Shown here: one piece after another, positions 36,089 to 44,733 of the stretch | Position numbering within the stretch: position 1 is the first letter of the stretch | Layout of the letters: every line of letters starts with the position of its first letter | Origin: Photobacterium sp. GJ3 | GTDB taxonomy: Bacteria > Pseudomonadota > Gammaproteobacteria > Enterobacterales > Vibrionaceae | DNA: 64,000 bases | Reading direction: 5' to 3' | Assembly: GCF_018199995.1 (NCBI RefSeq) | Contig: NZ_CP073578.1 | Coordinates: 2,790,001-2,854,000, forward strand | The notes under the pieces: generated by a model | The model's database searches: none | What the model was told of the DNA's origin: nothing | What the model saw: the letters and a program-made list of their open reading frames with translations, nothing else | Translations under genes and position numbers: made by a program

Positions 36089-36552
36089 TGCTCGATACGC
36101 CCGTCACCCGGTTTTTACAGCAGGAAGGTATCCCCTTCCTGCTGTTACCGCACAGTCAGCCAGCCCGCACCATAGAGGAAGCAGCGCAGGCTCGTGGCGT
36201 CTCGCCGGAACTGATGGTGAAAACCATTCTGCTTCGGGACATGGGCGGCTTACATGTATTGGCTTGCGTCCCCGGTACCCGACAGGTCGATCCTAAAAAA
36301 GTCCGGGGACTCTTTGGTTGTCGTCGCATGACTTGCGCAGATGCCAAAGATGTTGAAGCCGTAACTGGCTTGAAGATCGGCACCGTCGCCCCTGTCGGCT
36401 TAAAACACCCCTTGCCTGTCATTTTTGATGAATCTCTCAAGAGTTGCACCCGCGTCAACATCAGCAGCGGAAACCAAATGGCAGGCATTGAGCTGGCATT
36501 TCAGGATTTAGCTCTGTTATGTAAACCATGCTTTGGCGACATTTGCCGTTAA
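36088..36552 (+). CDS. YbaK/EbsC-family aminoacyl-tRNA deacylase
   Basis: The 154-residue product belongs to the YbaK/ProX editing-domain family, which hydrolyses mischarged tRNAs (for example Cys-tRNA-Pro or Ala-tRNA-Pro). Visible features are TIEEAAQARGVSPELMVKTILLR, the substrate-pocket lysine region (VDPKKVRGLFG) and the C-terminal GLKHPLPVIFDESL...NISSGNQMAGIELAF. Its ATG overlaps the ygfZ stop. Which tRNA it edits cannot be said from sequence alone. The C-terminus carries two cysteines (LCKPCFGDICR) beyond the usual end. Confidence 0.85.
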   Translation: MLDTPVTRFLQQEGIPFLLLPHSQPARTIEEAAQARGVSPELMVKTILLRDMGGLHVLACVPGTRQVDPKKVRGLFGCRRMTCADAKDVEAVTGLKIGTVAPVGLKHPLPVIFDESLKSCTRVNISSGNQMAGIELAFQDLALLCKPCFGDICR

Positions 36553-37032
36553 CACTTTGTCTCCGTTCATGACCGCTGCACATCGAACCGCACCCAAAGC
36601 ATAATCATGCACATTATCTGAGAAAATTTTCAGTGGTCAGAGCAGTTCACTTCCTCAGCAGATCATCCTTTCTGAGGTGCGTCCGCAGCCAGATCCGTAC
36701 AAAAAACAACCAAACCCCGTATTTCATTTTCATCTGCGAATGCGAACAACCACCCTTAACCCAGTCACCATAAGGCATTCAAAAAATTAAGAAAATGCTA
36801 AAATAACACCATCCTCAGATACCTTTTTCACCCTTCGGGTCACTGGCAATCCACACAGCACCTCAGAATAAAATTCTATTCCAATCGAATAATGACAATA
36901 TTATTCACATCAAGATCTCATTTTACTTCAATATTATGCTGTGAGTGTCACAAATATATCACGGTCTATTCCCTATAATGCCCGGCGTTCAATCACATTA
37001 AAAAAATAAACAAGGCAAGGTTGCTCTTCATT
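36553..37032. other. AT-rich intergenic region with a likely promoter
   Basis: No coding frame of note lies here. The right half is AT-rich. A TATAAT box at 36974-36979 points rightwards to the small gene at 37033, with a palindrome TGTGA-gtg-TCACA at 36940-36952 just before it. The half-sites are those of CRP, but the spacer is 3 bases rather than 6, so CRP binding is doubtful. The left half (36553-36770) shows nothing I can identify. Confidence 0.4.
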
Positions 37033-37236
37033 ATGCGCATGTTTAAACAGTACATCCCGAAATTGGTCGCCAAGCACGTCAGCCGATTATTCAGCGGAAG
37101 AATATATATTGATGGCCGTGGGGGATATGAGTTTGATAATGGGCTGCTCAAAATCCCGACCCGAGCACAACAGCGCCATTACGATACGGTGAAAGAAGTG
37201 AATCAGGAAATTCGCCGGATGAAAGAAGCCGCATGA
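37033..37236 (+). CDS. Small conserved-looking protein of unknown function
   Basis: The 67-residue product (MRMFKQYIPKLVAKHV... ending RRMKEAA) is strongly basic in its first 25 residues and has a segment SGRIYIDGRGGYEFDNGLLKIP that looks like a small beta structure, followed by a helical tail (YDTVKEVNQEIRRMKEA). I recall similar short proteins in vibrios but cannot name a family. It has its own promoter-like TATAAT 54 bases upstream and a terminator right after, so it looks like a real single-gene unit. TTG 37021 and ATG 37039 are alternative starts. Confidence 0.65.
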   Translation: MRMFKQYIPKLVAKHVSRLFSGRIYIDGRGGYEFDNGLLKIPTRAQQRHYDTVKEVNQEIRRMKEAA

Positions 37237-37245
37237 CTGTGATGC

Positions 37246-37272
37246 AAAAGGCCGGTATGCAAACCGGCCTTT
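37246..37272. terminator. Bidirectional terminator between the small gene and gcvH
   Basis: AAAGGCCGGT-atgca-ACCGGCCTTT forms a 10-base-pair stem with A and T ends, between two convergent genes. Confidence 0.82.
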
Positions 37273-37291
37273 CGAGTACTGTCTGTGAGGA

Positions 37292-37687
37292 TCAATCATC
37301 CTCCTCTCGTGCCAAAGCCACATAAGCTTCCGCATCAAGTAATTCATCCAGTTCTTTCTCATCGTCAGCTTTCAACTGAAACATCCAGCCATCCCCATAA
37401 GGATCACTGTTGACGAGTTCAGGTTCCATCTCCAGTTCTTCATTGATGGCAACCACTTCACCGGACAAGGGCGCATATACTTCAGAAACCGCCTTGACCG
37501 ATTCTGCAGAGCCGCATGCATCTCCCAGACTAAAAGTGCTGCCCACTTCAGGCAAATCAACAAACACCATATCTCCCAGCAGCTGCTGGGCTTGATCGCT
37601 GATGCCAACCGTATAAACTCCGCCGCCTTCAGCCCGGATCCATTCATGGGTATGCGCATATTTCAAATCAGATGGAGTATCAGCCAT
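37292..37687 (-). CDS. gcvH: Glycine cleavage system H protein
   Basis: GcvH is the lipoyl-carrying shuttle of the glycine cleavage complex. The 131-residue product has the family core [20 protein letters not shown] and the lipoylation lysine in [14 protein letters not shown] (Lys65). It lies downstream of ubiI on the same strand, the place where E. coli has gcvT-gcvH-gcvP, but gcvT and gcvP are absent here. Upstream lies a terminator for ubiI, and the 140-base leader does not fold like a glycine riboswitch. It could also serve as donor for octanoyl/lipoyl relay. Confidence 0.95.
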   Translation of the reverse strand: MADTPSDLKYAHTHEWIRAEGGGVYTVGISDQAQQLLGDMVFVDLPEVGSTFSLGDACGSAESVKAVSEVYAPLSGEVVAINEELEMEPELVNSDPYGDGWMFQLKADDEKELDELLDAEAYVALAREEDD

Positions 37688-37828
37688 ATATTTATCCCTT
37701 CCAAAGCGGTCCGGCGTTCATCATGCCGGAGAAAGTTGACAGTCAGATATCATGAGAGGCACGGCTCACCTCGCCCAACTGTTATTACTTTAGGAGAAAA
37801 AAATGAGAATGAAAGCAAAGCACCATAT

Positions 37829-37857
37829 AAAAAAACCGCCTAATGATGGGCGGTTTA
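37829..37857 (-). terminator. Hairpin terminator after ubiI
   Basis: On the minus strand AAACCGCC-catcatt-AGGCGGTTT is followed by a run of eight T, 40 bases beyond the ubiI stop. It separates ubiI from gcvH. Confidence 0.85.
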
Positions 37858-37896
37858 TTACGGATTTTTGGTCTGAAAGCGTGTGTTGAGGAGCTG

Positions 37897-39105
37897 TCAG
37901 GCCTGCGCCAGCGCCGGCAGCTCGCCGCTGAGCCCTAATGCCCGGCGGATGAACTGATCTTTGACTCCGGGTGTGTGATTCGCGAACAGAAGCCCCATAT
38001 CCCGCAAGAGTTTCTTAGCAGGGTGCTGCCCTTCAAATAACTCCCGGAAAATCTGCATCGCAGCGATCATTTTTGCAGCCTCAGCTTTTCGCCAGCGCTC
38101 GAAATGGCGTAAGTGCTGACGGGCACCGATGTCTTTATCCTGTCGCCAAAGCTGGCTCAGGGTTTCAGCAAGGCTGGCCGCATCGAGAAGCCCCAGATTC
38201 ACCCCCTGGCCTGCCAGTGGATGAATGGTATGTGCAGCATCACCCACCAGAACCACGCGATCACGAACGAAATCTCGGGCATAGCGCATTTTCAACGGGA
38301 CAACCTGACGCTCGCCTTCCAGACGGCACATTCCCAGACGGCAATCGAACGCTGCGGTCAGAGCGTGACTGAAATCTTCCTGCGACAGTGACATCAAAGA
38401 TTCGGCTTTTTCAGGCGGGATTGACCAGACGATAGAGCACAAATCAGGCTCAGCCAGCGGCAGAAAAGCCAGCGGACCATCCGGGGTAAAAATCTGGCGC
38501 GCCGTTTGCCCGTGAGGCTCCGCAGTGCGGATATTGGCAACCAACGCATGATGACCATAGTCCCAGTGCGTCAGCGGAATACTCAACTGCCGGCGGACCC
38601 AGGAGTTCGCACCGTCAGCCCCAACCACCAGCTTGGCGGTTAAGTGCTGTCCGTTATCCAGACTCAGCCAGGCTTCTTGCTCACCAAATGCCAATTGCTG
38701 ACATTGTACAGGTGCCATCACGGTGACATTGGACTGCTGCTGCACCTGCTCCAGCAACGATAACTGAATCACCCGGTTTTCGACAATATGGCCCAGATTG
38801 GGCTGCGCCAGAGATTCCGCATCAAACGAGATCTGTGCAAAACTGTCCTGTTCCCACACATCCATCTGCTGATAAGGACTGATTCGGCGCTCTTCCATTC
38901 CCGGCCAGGCACCGACACGGCGTAAAATTCGCTCGCTGGCCCGACTCAGGGCAGAAACCCGAACATCCGGCAGCACCGACAATTCTGAATTGGGGAGGCG
39001 GCCTTCAATCACAGCGATTCTGAGATCAGTTTCCGCCAGCGCTGCCGCCAGCGTTAACCCGACCATACCACCGCCGATAATGGCAACGTCTACACTTTGC
39101 ATCAT
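37897..39105 (-). CDS. ubiI: 2-octaprenylphenol hydroxylase UbiI
   Basis: UbiI (VisC) is the FAD-dependent monooxygenase that hydroxylates C5 of the ubiquinone ring. The 402-residue product has the dinucleotide-binding N-terminus VAIIGGGMVGLTLAAAL, the UbiH/COQ6 signature VVGADGANSWVRRQL, and the FAD-binding GDAAHTIHPLAGQGVNLGLLDA. It lies 2 bases after ubiH on the same strand, the standard ubiH-ubiI pair. It is intact, unlike its neighbour. Confidence 0.95.
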   Translation of the reverse strand: MMQSVDVAIIGGGMVGLTLAAALAETDLRIAVIEGRLPNSELSVLPDVRVSALSRASERILRRVGAWPGMEERRISPYQQMDVWEQDSFAQISFDAESLAQPNLGHIVENRVIQLSLLEQVQQQSNVTVMAPVQCQQLAFGEQEAWLSLDNGQHLTAKLVVGADGANSWVRRQLSIPLTHWDYGHHALVANIRTAEPHGQTARQIFTPDGPLAFLPLAEPDLCSIVWSIPPEKAESLMSLSQEDFSHALTAAFDCRLGMCRLEGERQVVPLKMRYARDFVRDRVVLVGDAAHTIHPLAGQGVNLGLLDAASLAETLSQLWRQDKDIGARQHLRHFERWRKAEAAKMIAAMQIFRELFEGQHPAKKLLRDMGLLFANHTPGVKDQFIRRALGLSGELPALAQA

Positions 39106-39107
39106 GC

Positions 39108-40309
39108 TTATCTGTCCACTTGTCCCATAGCCCGCTTCACCAGCGGGGATTTCAATGTTTCCATGGCATTCATGGCCATTAATCCGGCATTGCGTCCGAC
39201 CACCATTGGCCAGTGCTCATTGGAGAACATCGTCACCAAGCCTGTGGTCATCTGGATGGTCGCCTGCTGATCGGGATCGCGACGCTGCCTGAATCGGCTC
39301 AAAACAGCCGCCCCCCGATATCCTGACCCTGCTGCGCACCGGCGATCACTTCTTCAGCCAGTGTCATCACATCACGCAACCCCAGATTAAAGCCCTGACC
39401 CGCAATGGGGTGTAAAGTCTGCGCAGCATTTCCGATCACCGCAACACGGTGAGAAATCCGCCGATCAACCTGACGCAGTGACAACGGATACACGTACCGT
39501 TGCCCGGTTTTGGTCAGCTTACCCAACCGCCAGCCAAATGCCGACTGTAAGTTTGCTAAAAATTCTTCATCGCTCCAGCCCAGCACATCCTGCTGCTGTT
39601 CCGGGGGTAAACACCACACCAGCGAACTGCGTCCCTGACTCATTGGCAATAAGGCCAGCGGTCCGGAAGGGGTGAAACGTTCAAATGCTTCCCCCTGATG
39701 GGACAAAGCGCTCGAGACATTGGCAATCACCGCCACCTGACCAAAATCGGTTTCACGGGACTTCATCCCAAGCAGTGAGCAGCAGGTGGATGCACCACCA
39801 TCAGCCGCCACCAGCAGCCTCGCCTGACACGATTCACCCGTCGAGAGTTGCAATGTGACCCGATCGGAATCTCGTTCAATCGCAATAATGTGTGCGGGAC
39901 AAATCAGATCGATCCGATCACTTTGTGCCATTTGCTCATGAAAAACGGCGCCCGCATGGGCCAATTCAATCACATAACCCAGAGCCTGTGTCCCATACTC
40001 ATGGGCCGCTATTCGTGCCAAACCGGCATGTCCCCGATCCGAAACATGGATCCGGGAAATCGCAGTGGCTTCAGATGTCAGAGCCGGCCAGAGTCCCAAT
40101 TGGGACATCAGCTTCACCGATCCCAGTGACAACGCAATACTGCGGGCATCATAACCCGGATGACCGGACTGTGCCGGAGACACGGCTTCGACAACGGCAA
40201 TACGTAACGTTCCCAGACTCAAACGATCGAGCGCCAGTGCAAGACTGGCACCTGTCATTGCCCCACCGACAATGACCACATCATACTGATTCACCTTGTT
40301 TGACCTCAT
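39108..40309 (-). CDS. ubiH: 2-octaprenyl-6-methoxyphenol hydroxylase UbiH, frameshifted
   Basis: UbiH hydroxylates the ubiquinone ring at C1. Two adjoining frames together give a full-length UbiH. The first (40309 to 39299) has VVIVGGAMTGASLALAL, VAADGGAST and GNAAQTLHPIAGQGFNLGLRDV and stops after QDIGGRLF. The second frame continues with the family's C-terminus SRFRQRRDPDQQATIQMTT through WPMVVGRNAGLMAMNAME. The switch lies at a run of six G (plus-strand C6, 39311-39316); one more G would restore a continuous protein of about 400 residues. The cause may be a base-call error or a true mutation. The start at 40309 is chosen by family N-terminus; ygfB ends 13 bases upstream. Confidence 0.85.
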
Positions 40310-40322
40310 GACAATCTGCAGA

Positions 40323-40898
40323 TCAGTGCAACGTCGGTTTATCGGTCTGTTCGCCCTGATGCTTAGCCACCAGTTCAAAAAAACAAGTCAACGCACACAT
40401 CCGGACATGTTCAATCACTTGCTCAAACAATGCCGCCTGCTCTTCCAAATCGTCTTCTTCATCAATGCCCAGTTGCGCGATGTCCTGAAGATCACCCAAG
40501 GCTTCCTGCACACTCGCTGGCAGTTTTTCATGGTTGAGCCCCATCAGGCCCAGACCAGACAGAAAACAATTTACCCATTCGCTCAAGGCTTCAGCCCGGT
40601 CCAGTAACGCGGCCTCATCATCCGGCATCAGTAAACTCACTTCAAACCCGGTACTTGCCAGCGCTTTGGCGGTCATTTCCACCAATGATTGCGTCATTGC
40701 TCTCGCTTCTCCCCCAAGAGATTCGCCATTGTTGGCATAATCGGCAATCGGGCCAATCCACTGCTCACCTGTCGCGGGTAACCCGCCACACAACATCCCG
40801 GTTAAGAGTCCGTGAAGTTCCGAGGGCGTGACCGCCAAAGACTGAATTTTCAGGGCTGCATCAACCGCTTCATAGGCCGGCAACTTTACTTCGCTCAT
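40323..40898 (-). CDS. ygfB: UPF0149 family protein YgfB
   Basis: The 191-residue, acidic, mostly helical product matches the YgfB/UPF0149 family by its N-terminus (YEAVDAALKIQSLAVTPSELHGLLTGMLCGG), the segment EWVNCFLSGLGL and the end EHVRMCALTCFFEL. In Pseudomonas a YgfB protein has been tied to control of an amidase/beta-lactamase response, but a general function is not established. In E. coli it lies between zapA and pepP; here it is followed directly by ubiH. Confidence 0.92.
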   Translation of the reverse strand: MSEVKLPAYEAVDAALKIQSLAVTPSELHGLLTGMLCGGLPATGEQWIGPIADYANNGESLGGEARAMTQSLVEMTAKALASTGFEVSLLMPDDEAALLDRAEALSEWVNCFLSGLGLMGLNHEKLPASVQEALGDLQDIAQLGIDEEDDLEEQAALFEQVIEHVRMCALTCFFELVAKHQGEQTDKPTLH

Positions 40899-41227
40899 GG
40901 GCTTTTCACCTTAATCAGTTGGTGTCGGATGGGTTTGTGTTATGCTACCACTAAGGCTGGTTTCAGGCTAACCTATTGCAGAAGACGGTGGATTCAGATT
41001 TCATTTTTGAAGCTTGCTTCCACGTGGCTGGCATAAAAACAACCGAACTGATGAAGTTCTGTCTGGCTGACAGATTTCAACCTCACTGGCGAAGCCACGC
41101 GCTTGCATGTTAAATAGGCTTTTTCTATATTAGCCGCAGCTTTATCCAAGTCTCTTCAAGCGGCTGAGTTCAGCGAGATTTGCTTGGTTCAACACATATC
41201 AGTGACTGACACGGAAACAAGGCAACT
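40899..41227. other. Divergent ygfB/zapA intergenic region
   Basis: No coding sequence is seen. A sigma-70-like promoter towards zapA is present at the right side (listed separately). The remainder contains no repeat or RNA structure that I could recognise. Confidence 0.5.
41103..41131 (+). promoter_or_regulatory. Putative sigma-70 promoter for zapA / 6S RNA
   Basis: TTGCAT (41103-41108) and TATATT (41126-41131) are separated by exactly 17 bases and lie about 97 bases before the zapA start. The -10 box is good; the -35 box matches only its first half. Confidence 0.4.
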
Positions 41228-41530
41228 ATGAACTCGCAGGCAGTTGAAATTGAAATTTTAGGCCGTACCATTAAAGTCAATTGTCCGGCAGGTCAGGAAG
41301 CCGCACTGCGAAGCGCAGCGGCAGATTTTGACGACCGGATTAATGAACTGGCAGAACGCACTAAGATTTCAAATCCTGAGCAACTGCTAATGTTCACTGG
41401 TCTGAATCTATGCAGCGAGTTACATAAAGAGCGAAAAGAATTTAACAACAATGCCCAAACTCTGTCCGACCGGATCGGTCAATTGACAGAAAGCCTGAAT
41501 GAGGCATTGCAAAATCAATCACAGCGTTGA
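41228..41530 (+). CDS. zapA: Cell division protein ZapA
   Basis: ZapA cross-links FtsZ filaments in the division ring. The 100-residue product begins with the typical beta hairpin AVEIEILGRTIKVNCPAGQE, then ALRSAAADFDDRINELAERT, and ends in a coiled coil (from about residue 50). It is followed within 15 bases by the 6S RNA gene and then fau, the same zapA-ssrS-fau order found in E. coli. Confidence 0.95.
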   Translation: MNSQAVEIEILGRTIKVNCPAGQEAALRSAAADFDDRINELAERTKISNPEQLLMFTGLNLCSELHKERKEFNNNAQTLSDRIGQLTESLNEALQNQSQR

Positions 41531-41540
41531 TAATGAATTG

Positions 41541-41717
41541 ACCCTGGGGTGTGCGTCAGCGAATCGACGTCCCCGAGCCGATAAGCAAAAAACCAGGATC
41601 TGCTTTTATCAGCTACTGAGCATGCTCAGCACGACTGAGAAGCCTACGGTTGATGCTGCCGATCCACCTTGAACGTCTGGTTCAAGGGCAACAATTCGCA
41701 ACGGCACCTTGGGGCAC
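41541..41717 (+). ncRNA. ssrS: 6S RNA
   Basis: 6S RNA mimics an open promoter and holds sigma-70 RNA polymerase in stationary phase. Its position between zapA and fau is diagnostic. The sequence shows the conserved pieces CCCCGAGCCGATA, GAGCATGCTC, CGACTGAGAAGCCT and CACCTTGAAC...GGTTCAAGGG. The ends pair: CCCTGGGGTG near 41542 with CACCTTGGGG ending near 41714. The exact ends are estimated from that closing stem. Confidence 0.9.
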
Positions 41718-41783
41718 TCCCTTTTTATCCTGCTCATTTACCGGCAGTTCTCGTTCTGAGCGGGCAATGACAGGTAGCATGAC

Positions 41784-42398
41784 ATGGATGCACTCCACCA
41801 CGGCGGACCGGCTACGCAGTCGACCCGACAACAACTGCGCCAGCAAATCCGGCTTCAGCGTCAGGCATTGACGCCTCATCAGCAAGAACAAGCAAGTAAA
41901 GCCGTTCTGGCCCGTTTCACTCAGCTCAAAACGATTCGTGACGCCCGTCATATTGCCATTTATCTGAGTAATGATGGCGAGCTGGATACCGGCCCGCTGA
42001 TTGACTGGATCTGGCGTCAGGGAAAAAACGTCTACCTGCCGGTACTCCATCCGTTCAGCAAAGGACACCTGCTGTTTTTGCATTACCGCCCGGACAGTCC
42101 GATGCGATGCAACCGCTACGGCATTGCAGAACCCGCGCTGGATGTACGCCTGGTCAAGCCTGTCCATGAACTGGACATCGTCTGCACGCCTTTGGTGGCC
42201 TTTGACGATCAGGGACAACGACTGGGCATGGGCGGGGGATATTATGACCGTACCCTCAGCCAGTGGCACCAATCCGGTTTGGGTCCCCAACCGCTTGGAC
42301 TGGCACACGATTGCCAGCAAGTCCGGCATTTACCGTCTGAAGCCTGGGATGTCCCGCTACCGGCAATTCTCACACCTTCCGCATACCACCATTGGTGA
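41784..42398 (+). CDS. fau: 5-formyltetrahydrofolate cyclo-ligase
   Basis: This enzyme (YgfA) converts 5-formyl-tetrahydrofolate to 5,10-methenyl-tetrahydrofolate using ATP. The 204-residue product has the helical N-terminus RQQLRQQIRLQRQALTP, the middle segment AIYLSNDGELDTGPLI, and the signature GQRLGMGGGYYDRTL near residue 150. It stands just after the 6S RNA gene and is probably on the same transcript. The start is the first ATG; shorter alternatives are not obvious. Confidence 0.93.
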   Translation: MDALHHGGPATQSTRQQLRQQIRLQRQALTPHQQEQASKAVLARFTQLKTIRDARHIAIYLSNDGELDTGPLIDWIWRQGKNVYLPVLHPFSKGHLLFLHYRPDSPMRCNRYGIAEPALDVRLVKPVHELDIVCTPLVAFDDQGQRLGMGGGYYDRTLSQWHQSGLGPQPLGLAHDCQQVRHLPSEAWDVPLPAILTPSAYHHW

Positions 42399-42515
42399 AC
42401 ATCCCAACCCCGGATCTTCAAACGGCGATCTCCATCAAGTTTTTGTCATGTCAGGCACAGCGCTGTCCGCTATAATCAGCGCTCGCATTCCGTTGGCCAT
42501 CACGAGGAGAAAGGC

Positions 42516-43175
42516 ATGACACAAGATGAAATGAAAAAAGCGGCGGGCTGGGCAGCCCTGGACTACGTGACCAAAGGCAGCATTGTCGGTGTCGGCACCG
42601 GCTCCACCGTCAATCACTTCATCGATGCACTGGCGACCCGCAAGGAAGAAATCAAAGGCGTAGTCTCCAGCTCCGAAGCATCGACTCAGCGCCTGAAAGA
42701 ACTGGGCATTGAAGTGTTTGATGCCAATGAAGTTGCCTCGCTGGATATCTATGTCGACGGTGCCGACGAAATCAACCCGCAATTTGACATGATTAAAGGT
42801 GGCGGTGCCGCGCTGACCCGCGAAAAAATCGTCGCAGCCATTGCCAAAAAATTCATCTGTATCGTGGATAACACCAAAGAAGTAGACGTGCTGGGCCAGT
42901 TTCCGCTGCCCGTGGAAGTGATTCCGATGGCCCGCTCTTTTATTGGTCGTGAACTGGTGAAACTGGGAGGCGATCCGGTTTATCGTGAAGGCGTGATCAC
43001 AGATAACGGCAATATTATTCTGGATGTGCACAGCCTCAAAATCACCGATCCGAAAGCTTTGGAAGATCAAATCAATGCACTACCGGGTGTGGTGACCGTC
43101 GGTCTGTTCGCCCATCGCGGTGCGGACGTCCTGCTGGTTGGCTCTCCGGAAGGCGTGAAAACTGTCACTCAATAA
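42516..43175 (+). CDS. rpiA: Ribose-5-phosphate isomerase A
   Basis: RpiA interconverts ribose 5-phosphate and ribulose 5-phosphate in the pentose phosphate pathway. The 219-residue product has the phosphate-binding [16 protein letters not shown], the catalytic [25 protein letters not shown] and [23 protein letters not shown] before the ATG is a strong ribosome site. A terminator follows and serA comes next. Confidence 0.98.
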   Translation: MTQDEMKKAAGWAALDYVTKGSIVGVGTGSTVNHFIDALATRKEEIKGVVSSSEASTQRLKELGIEVFDANEVASLDIYVDGADEINPQFDMIKGGGAALTREKIVAAIAKKFICIVDNTKEVDVLGQFPLPVEVIPMARSFIGRELVKLGGDPVYREGVITDNGNIILDVHSLKITDPKALEDQINALPGVVTVGLFAHRGADVLLVGSPEGVKTVTQ

Positions 43176-43208
43176 CAGCTTTGTCGCTTTTCCTACGGTT
43201 TGATGACG

Positions 43209-43234
43209 AAACGGCATAATATATGCCGTTTTTT
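43209..43234 (+). terminator. Hairpin terminator after rpiA
   Basis: AAACGGCAT-aatat-ATGCCGTTT followed by a T run, about 35 bases beyond the rpiA stop. Confidence 0.85.
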
Positions 43235-43292
43235 CTTATCCATTTCGTAATATTCTCGCCACGCCGCCGAATTTTTTGATACTTTAGTGTGA

Positions 43293-43308
43293 ACGCAATC
43301 GTTTAAGC
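43293..43308 (+). promoter_or_regulatory. Possible PurR-like operator before serA
   Basis: ACGCAATCGTTTAAGC matches the left two-thirds of the PurR operator consensus (ACGCAAACGTTTGCGT) but its right end diverges. It lies about 120 bases before serA. The match may be chance. Confidence 0.22.
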
Positions 43309-43429
43309 CCACCAGACAGCAACACAGGGTGCTCACCCGTTATCGTGGGATGTCACAGGATGTGGTTTACATCGCTGAGACAGCTTACAAGCTGAATGGA
43401 ATACCTGTTGTTTTTAAGGAAAAGAACCT

Positions 43430-44659
43430 ATGGCCAAAGTTTCTCTGGAAAAAGACAAAATAAAAATTCTGCTCCTGGAAGGCGTTCACCCTTCTGCGCT
43501 GGAAGTCCTCACGCAAGCGGGTTATGAGAATATCGAGTACCACAAAGGCTCGCTTGCCGGAGATGAACTGCTGGAAGCCATTCAAGACGCACACTTCATT
43601 GGCATCCGCTCCCGTACCCAGTTAACCGCTGAAGTTTTCGAAGCCGCCAAAAAACTGATCGCTGTCGGTTGCTTCTGCATCGGCACCAATCAGGTCGATT
43701 TACTTGAAGCCAGCCGCCGTGGTATTCCCGTTTTCAACGCCCCCTTCTCCAATACCCGAAGTGTCGCTGAACTGGTACTGGGAGAAATCCTGCTGCTGTT
43801 ACGTGGCATTCCAGAGAAAAACGCCAAAGCGCATCGCGGTGAATGGCAGAAGACAGCCGATGTATCCTATGAAGCCCGCGGTAAAAAGCTGGGTATCATC
43901 GGTTACGGTCATATCGGAACTCAGCTGAGCATTCTGGCTGAAAATCTGGGTATGGATGTCTATTTCTATGATATTGAGAACAAACTGACGCTGGGCAATG
44001 CCAAGCAGGTCGACACGCTCAGCGAACTGCTGAACAAAGCCGATGTCATCAGTCTGCATGTCCCGGAAACCGCAGACACCCAGAATATGATGGGCGCGGA
44101 AGAGTTTGCCCGCATGAAGCCTGGGGCTATCTTCATCAATGCGGCCCGCGGTACTGTGGTGGATATTGACGCGCTATGCAGCGCACTGGAGAGCAAACAC
44201 CTCGCCGGTGCTGCCATTGACGTTTTCCCGGTCGAGCCGAAAACCAACAAAGATCGGTTTGAATCGCCGCTGACCCGTTTTGACAATGTTATTCTGACGC
44301 CGCACATCGGTGGTTCCACGCAGGAAGCGCAGCAAAATATCGGGATTGAAGTAGCCGGTAAAATTGTGAAGTACTCTGATAACGGTTCAACCGTCTCAGC
44401 CGTCGGCTTCCCGGAAGTGTCGCTGCCTGAGCACCGCAGTTGCTCTCGCTTGCTGCACATTCACGAAAACCGTCCGGGGATTCTGAATCAGATCACGACC
44501 ATTTTCGCCTCAGAAGGCATCAACATTGCCGCACAATACCTGCAAACCACCCCAGAGTTGGGCTATGTGGTGATTGATGTTGAGACAGAGCGTTCTGAAG
44601 AAGCGCTGAATAAACTGAAAGCCATTGATGGCACCATTCGCGCCCGTATTCTGCATTAA
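43430..44659 (+). CDS. serA: D-3-phosphoglycerate dehydrogenase
   Basis: SerA oxidises 3-phosphoglycerate in the first step of serine synthesis and is inhibited by serine. The 409-residue product has the NAD-binding LGIIGYGHIGTQLSILAE, catalytic segments NAARGTVVDIDAL and LTPHIGGSTQEAQ, and a C-terminal ACT regulatory domain starting around HIHENRPGILNQITTIF. A 195-base leader separates it from the rpiA terminator. Length equals the E. coli enzyme within one residue. Confidence 0.98.
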   Translation: MAKVSLEKDKIKILLLEGVHPSALEVLTQAGYENIEYHKGSLAGDELLEAIQDAHFIGIRSRTQLTAEVFEAAKKLIAVGCFCIGTNQVDLLEASRRGIPVFNAPFSNTRSVAELVLGEILLLLRGIPEKNAKAHRGEWQKTADVSYEARGKKLGIIGYGHIGTQLSILAENLGMDVYFYDIENKLTLGNAKQVDTLSELLNKADVISLHVPETADTQNMMGAEEFARMKPGAIFINAARGTVVDIDALCSALESKHLAGAAIDVFPVEPKTNKDRFESPLTRFDNVILTPHIGGSTQEAQQNIGIEVAGKIVKYSDNGSTVSAVGFPEVSLPEHRSCSRLLHIHENRPGILNQITTIFASEGINIAAQYLQTTPELGYVVIDVETERSEEALNKLKAIDGTIRARILH

Positions 44660-44681
44660 TTCAGACGCCGCCGAATCAACC

Positions 44682-44709
44682 AAAAAGCTCACCGTCCGGT
44701 GAGCTTTTT
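44682..44709. terminator. Bidirectional terminator after serA
   Basis: AAAAAGCTCACC-gtcc-GGTGAGCTTTTT is a perfect stem with A and T runs, between convergent serA and the YggE-like gene. Confidence 0.88.
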
Positions 44710-44733
44710 ATGGGTCTTTACTCAGGAAAAACA

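Noticed and set aside
36940..36952. CRP site TGTGA-gtg-TCACA
   Set aside because: Spacer is 3 bases, while CRP needs 6; kept only as an unassigned dyad.
37688..37830. Glycine riboswitch in front of gcvH
   Set aside because: The leader lacks the conserved glycine-aptamer core and paired GAGAG/CUCUC elements; the only clear structure is the ubiI terminator.
41682..42329. Minus-strand open frame opposite fau and part of the 6S RNA gene
   Set aside because: Both plus-strand features are well supported and the antisense product shows no family motif.
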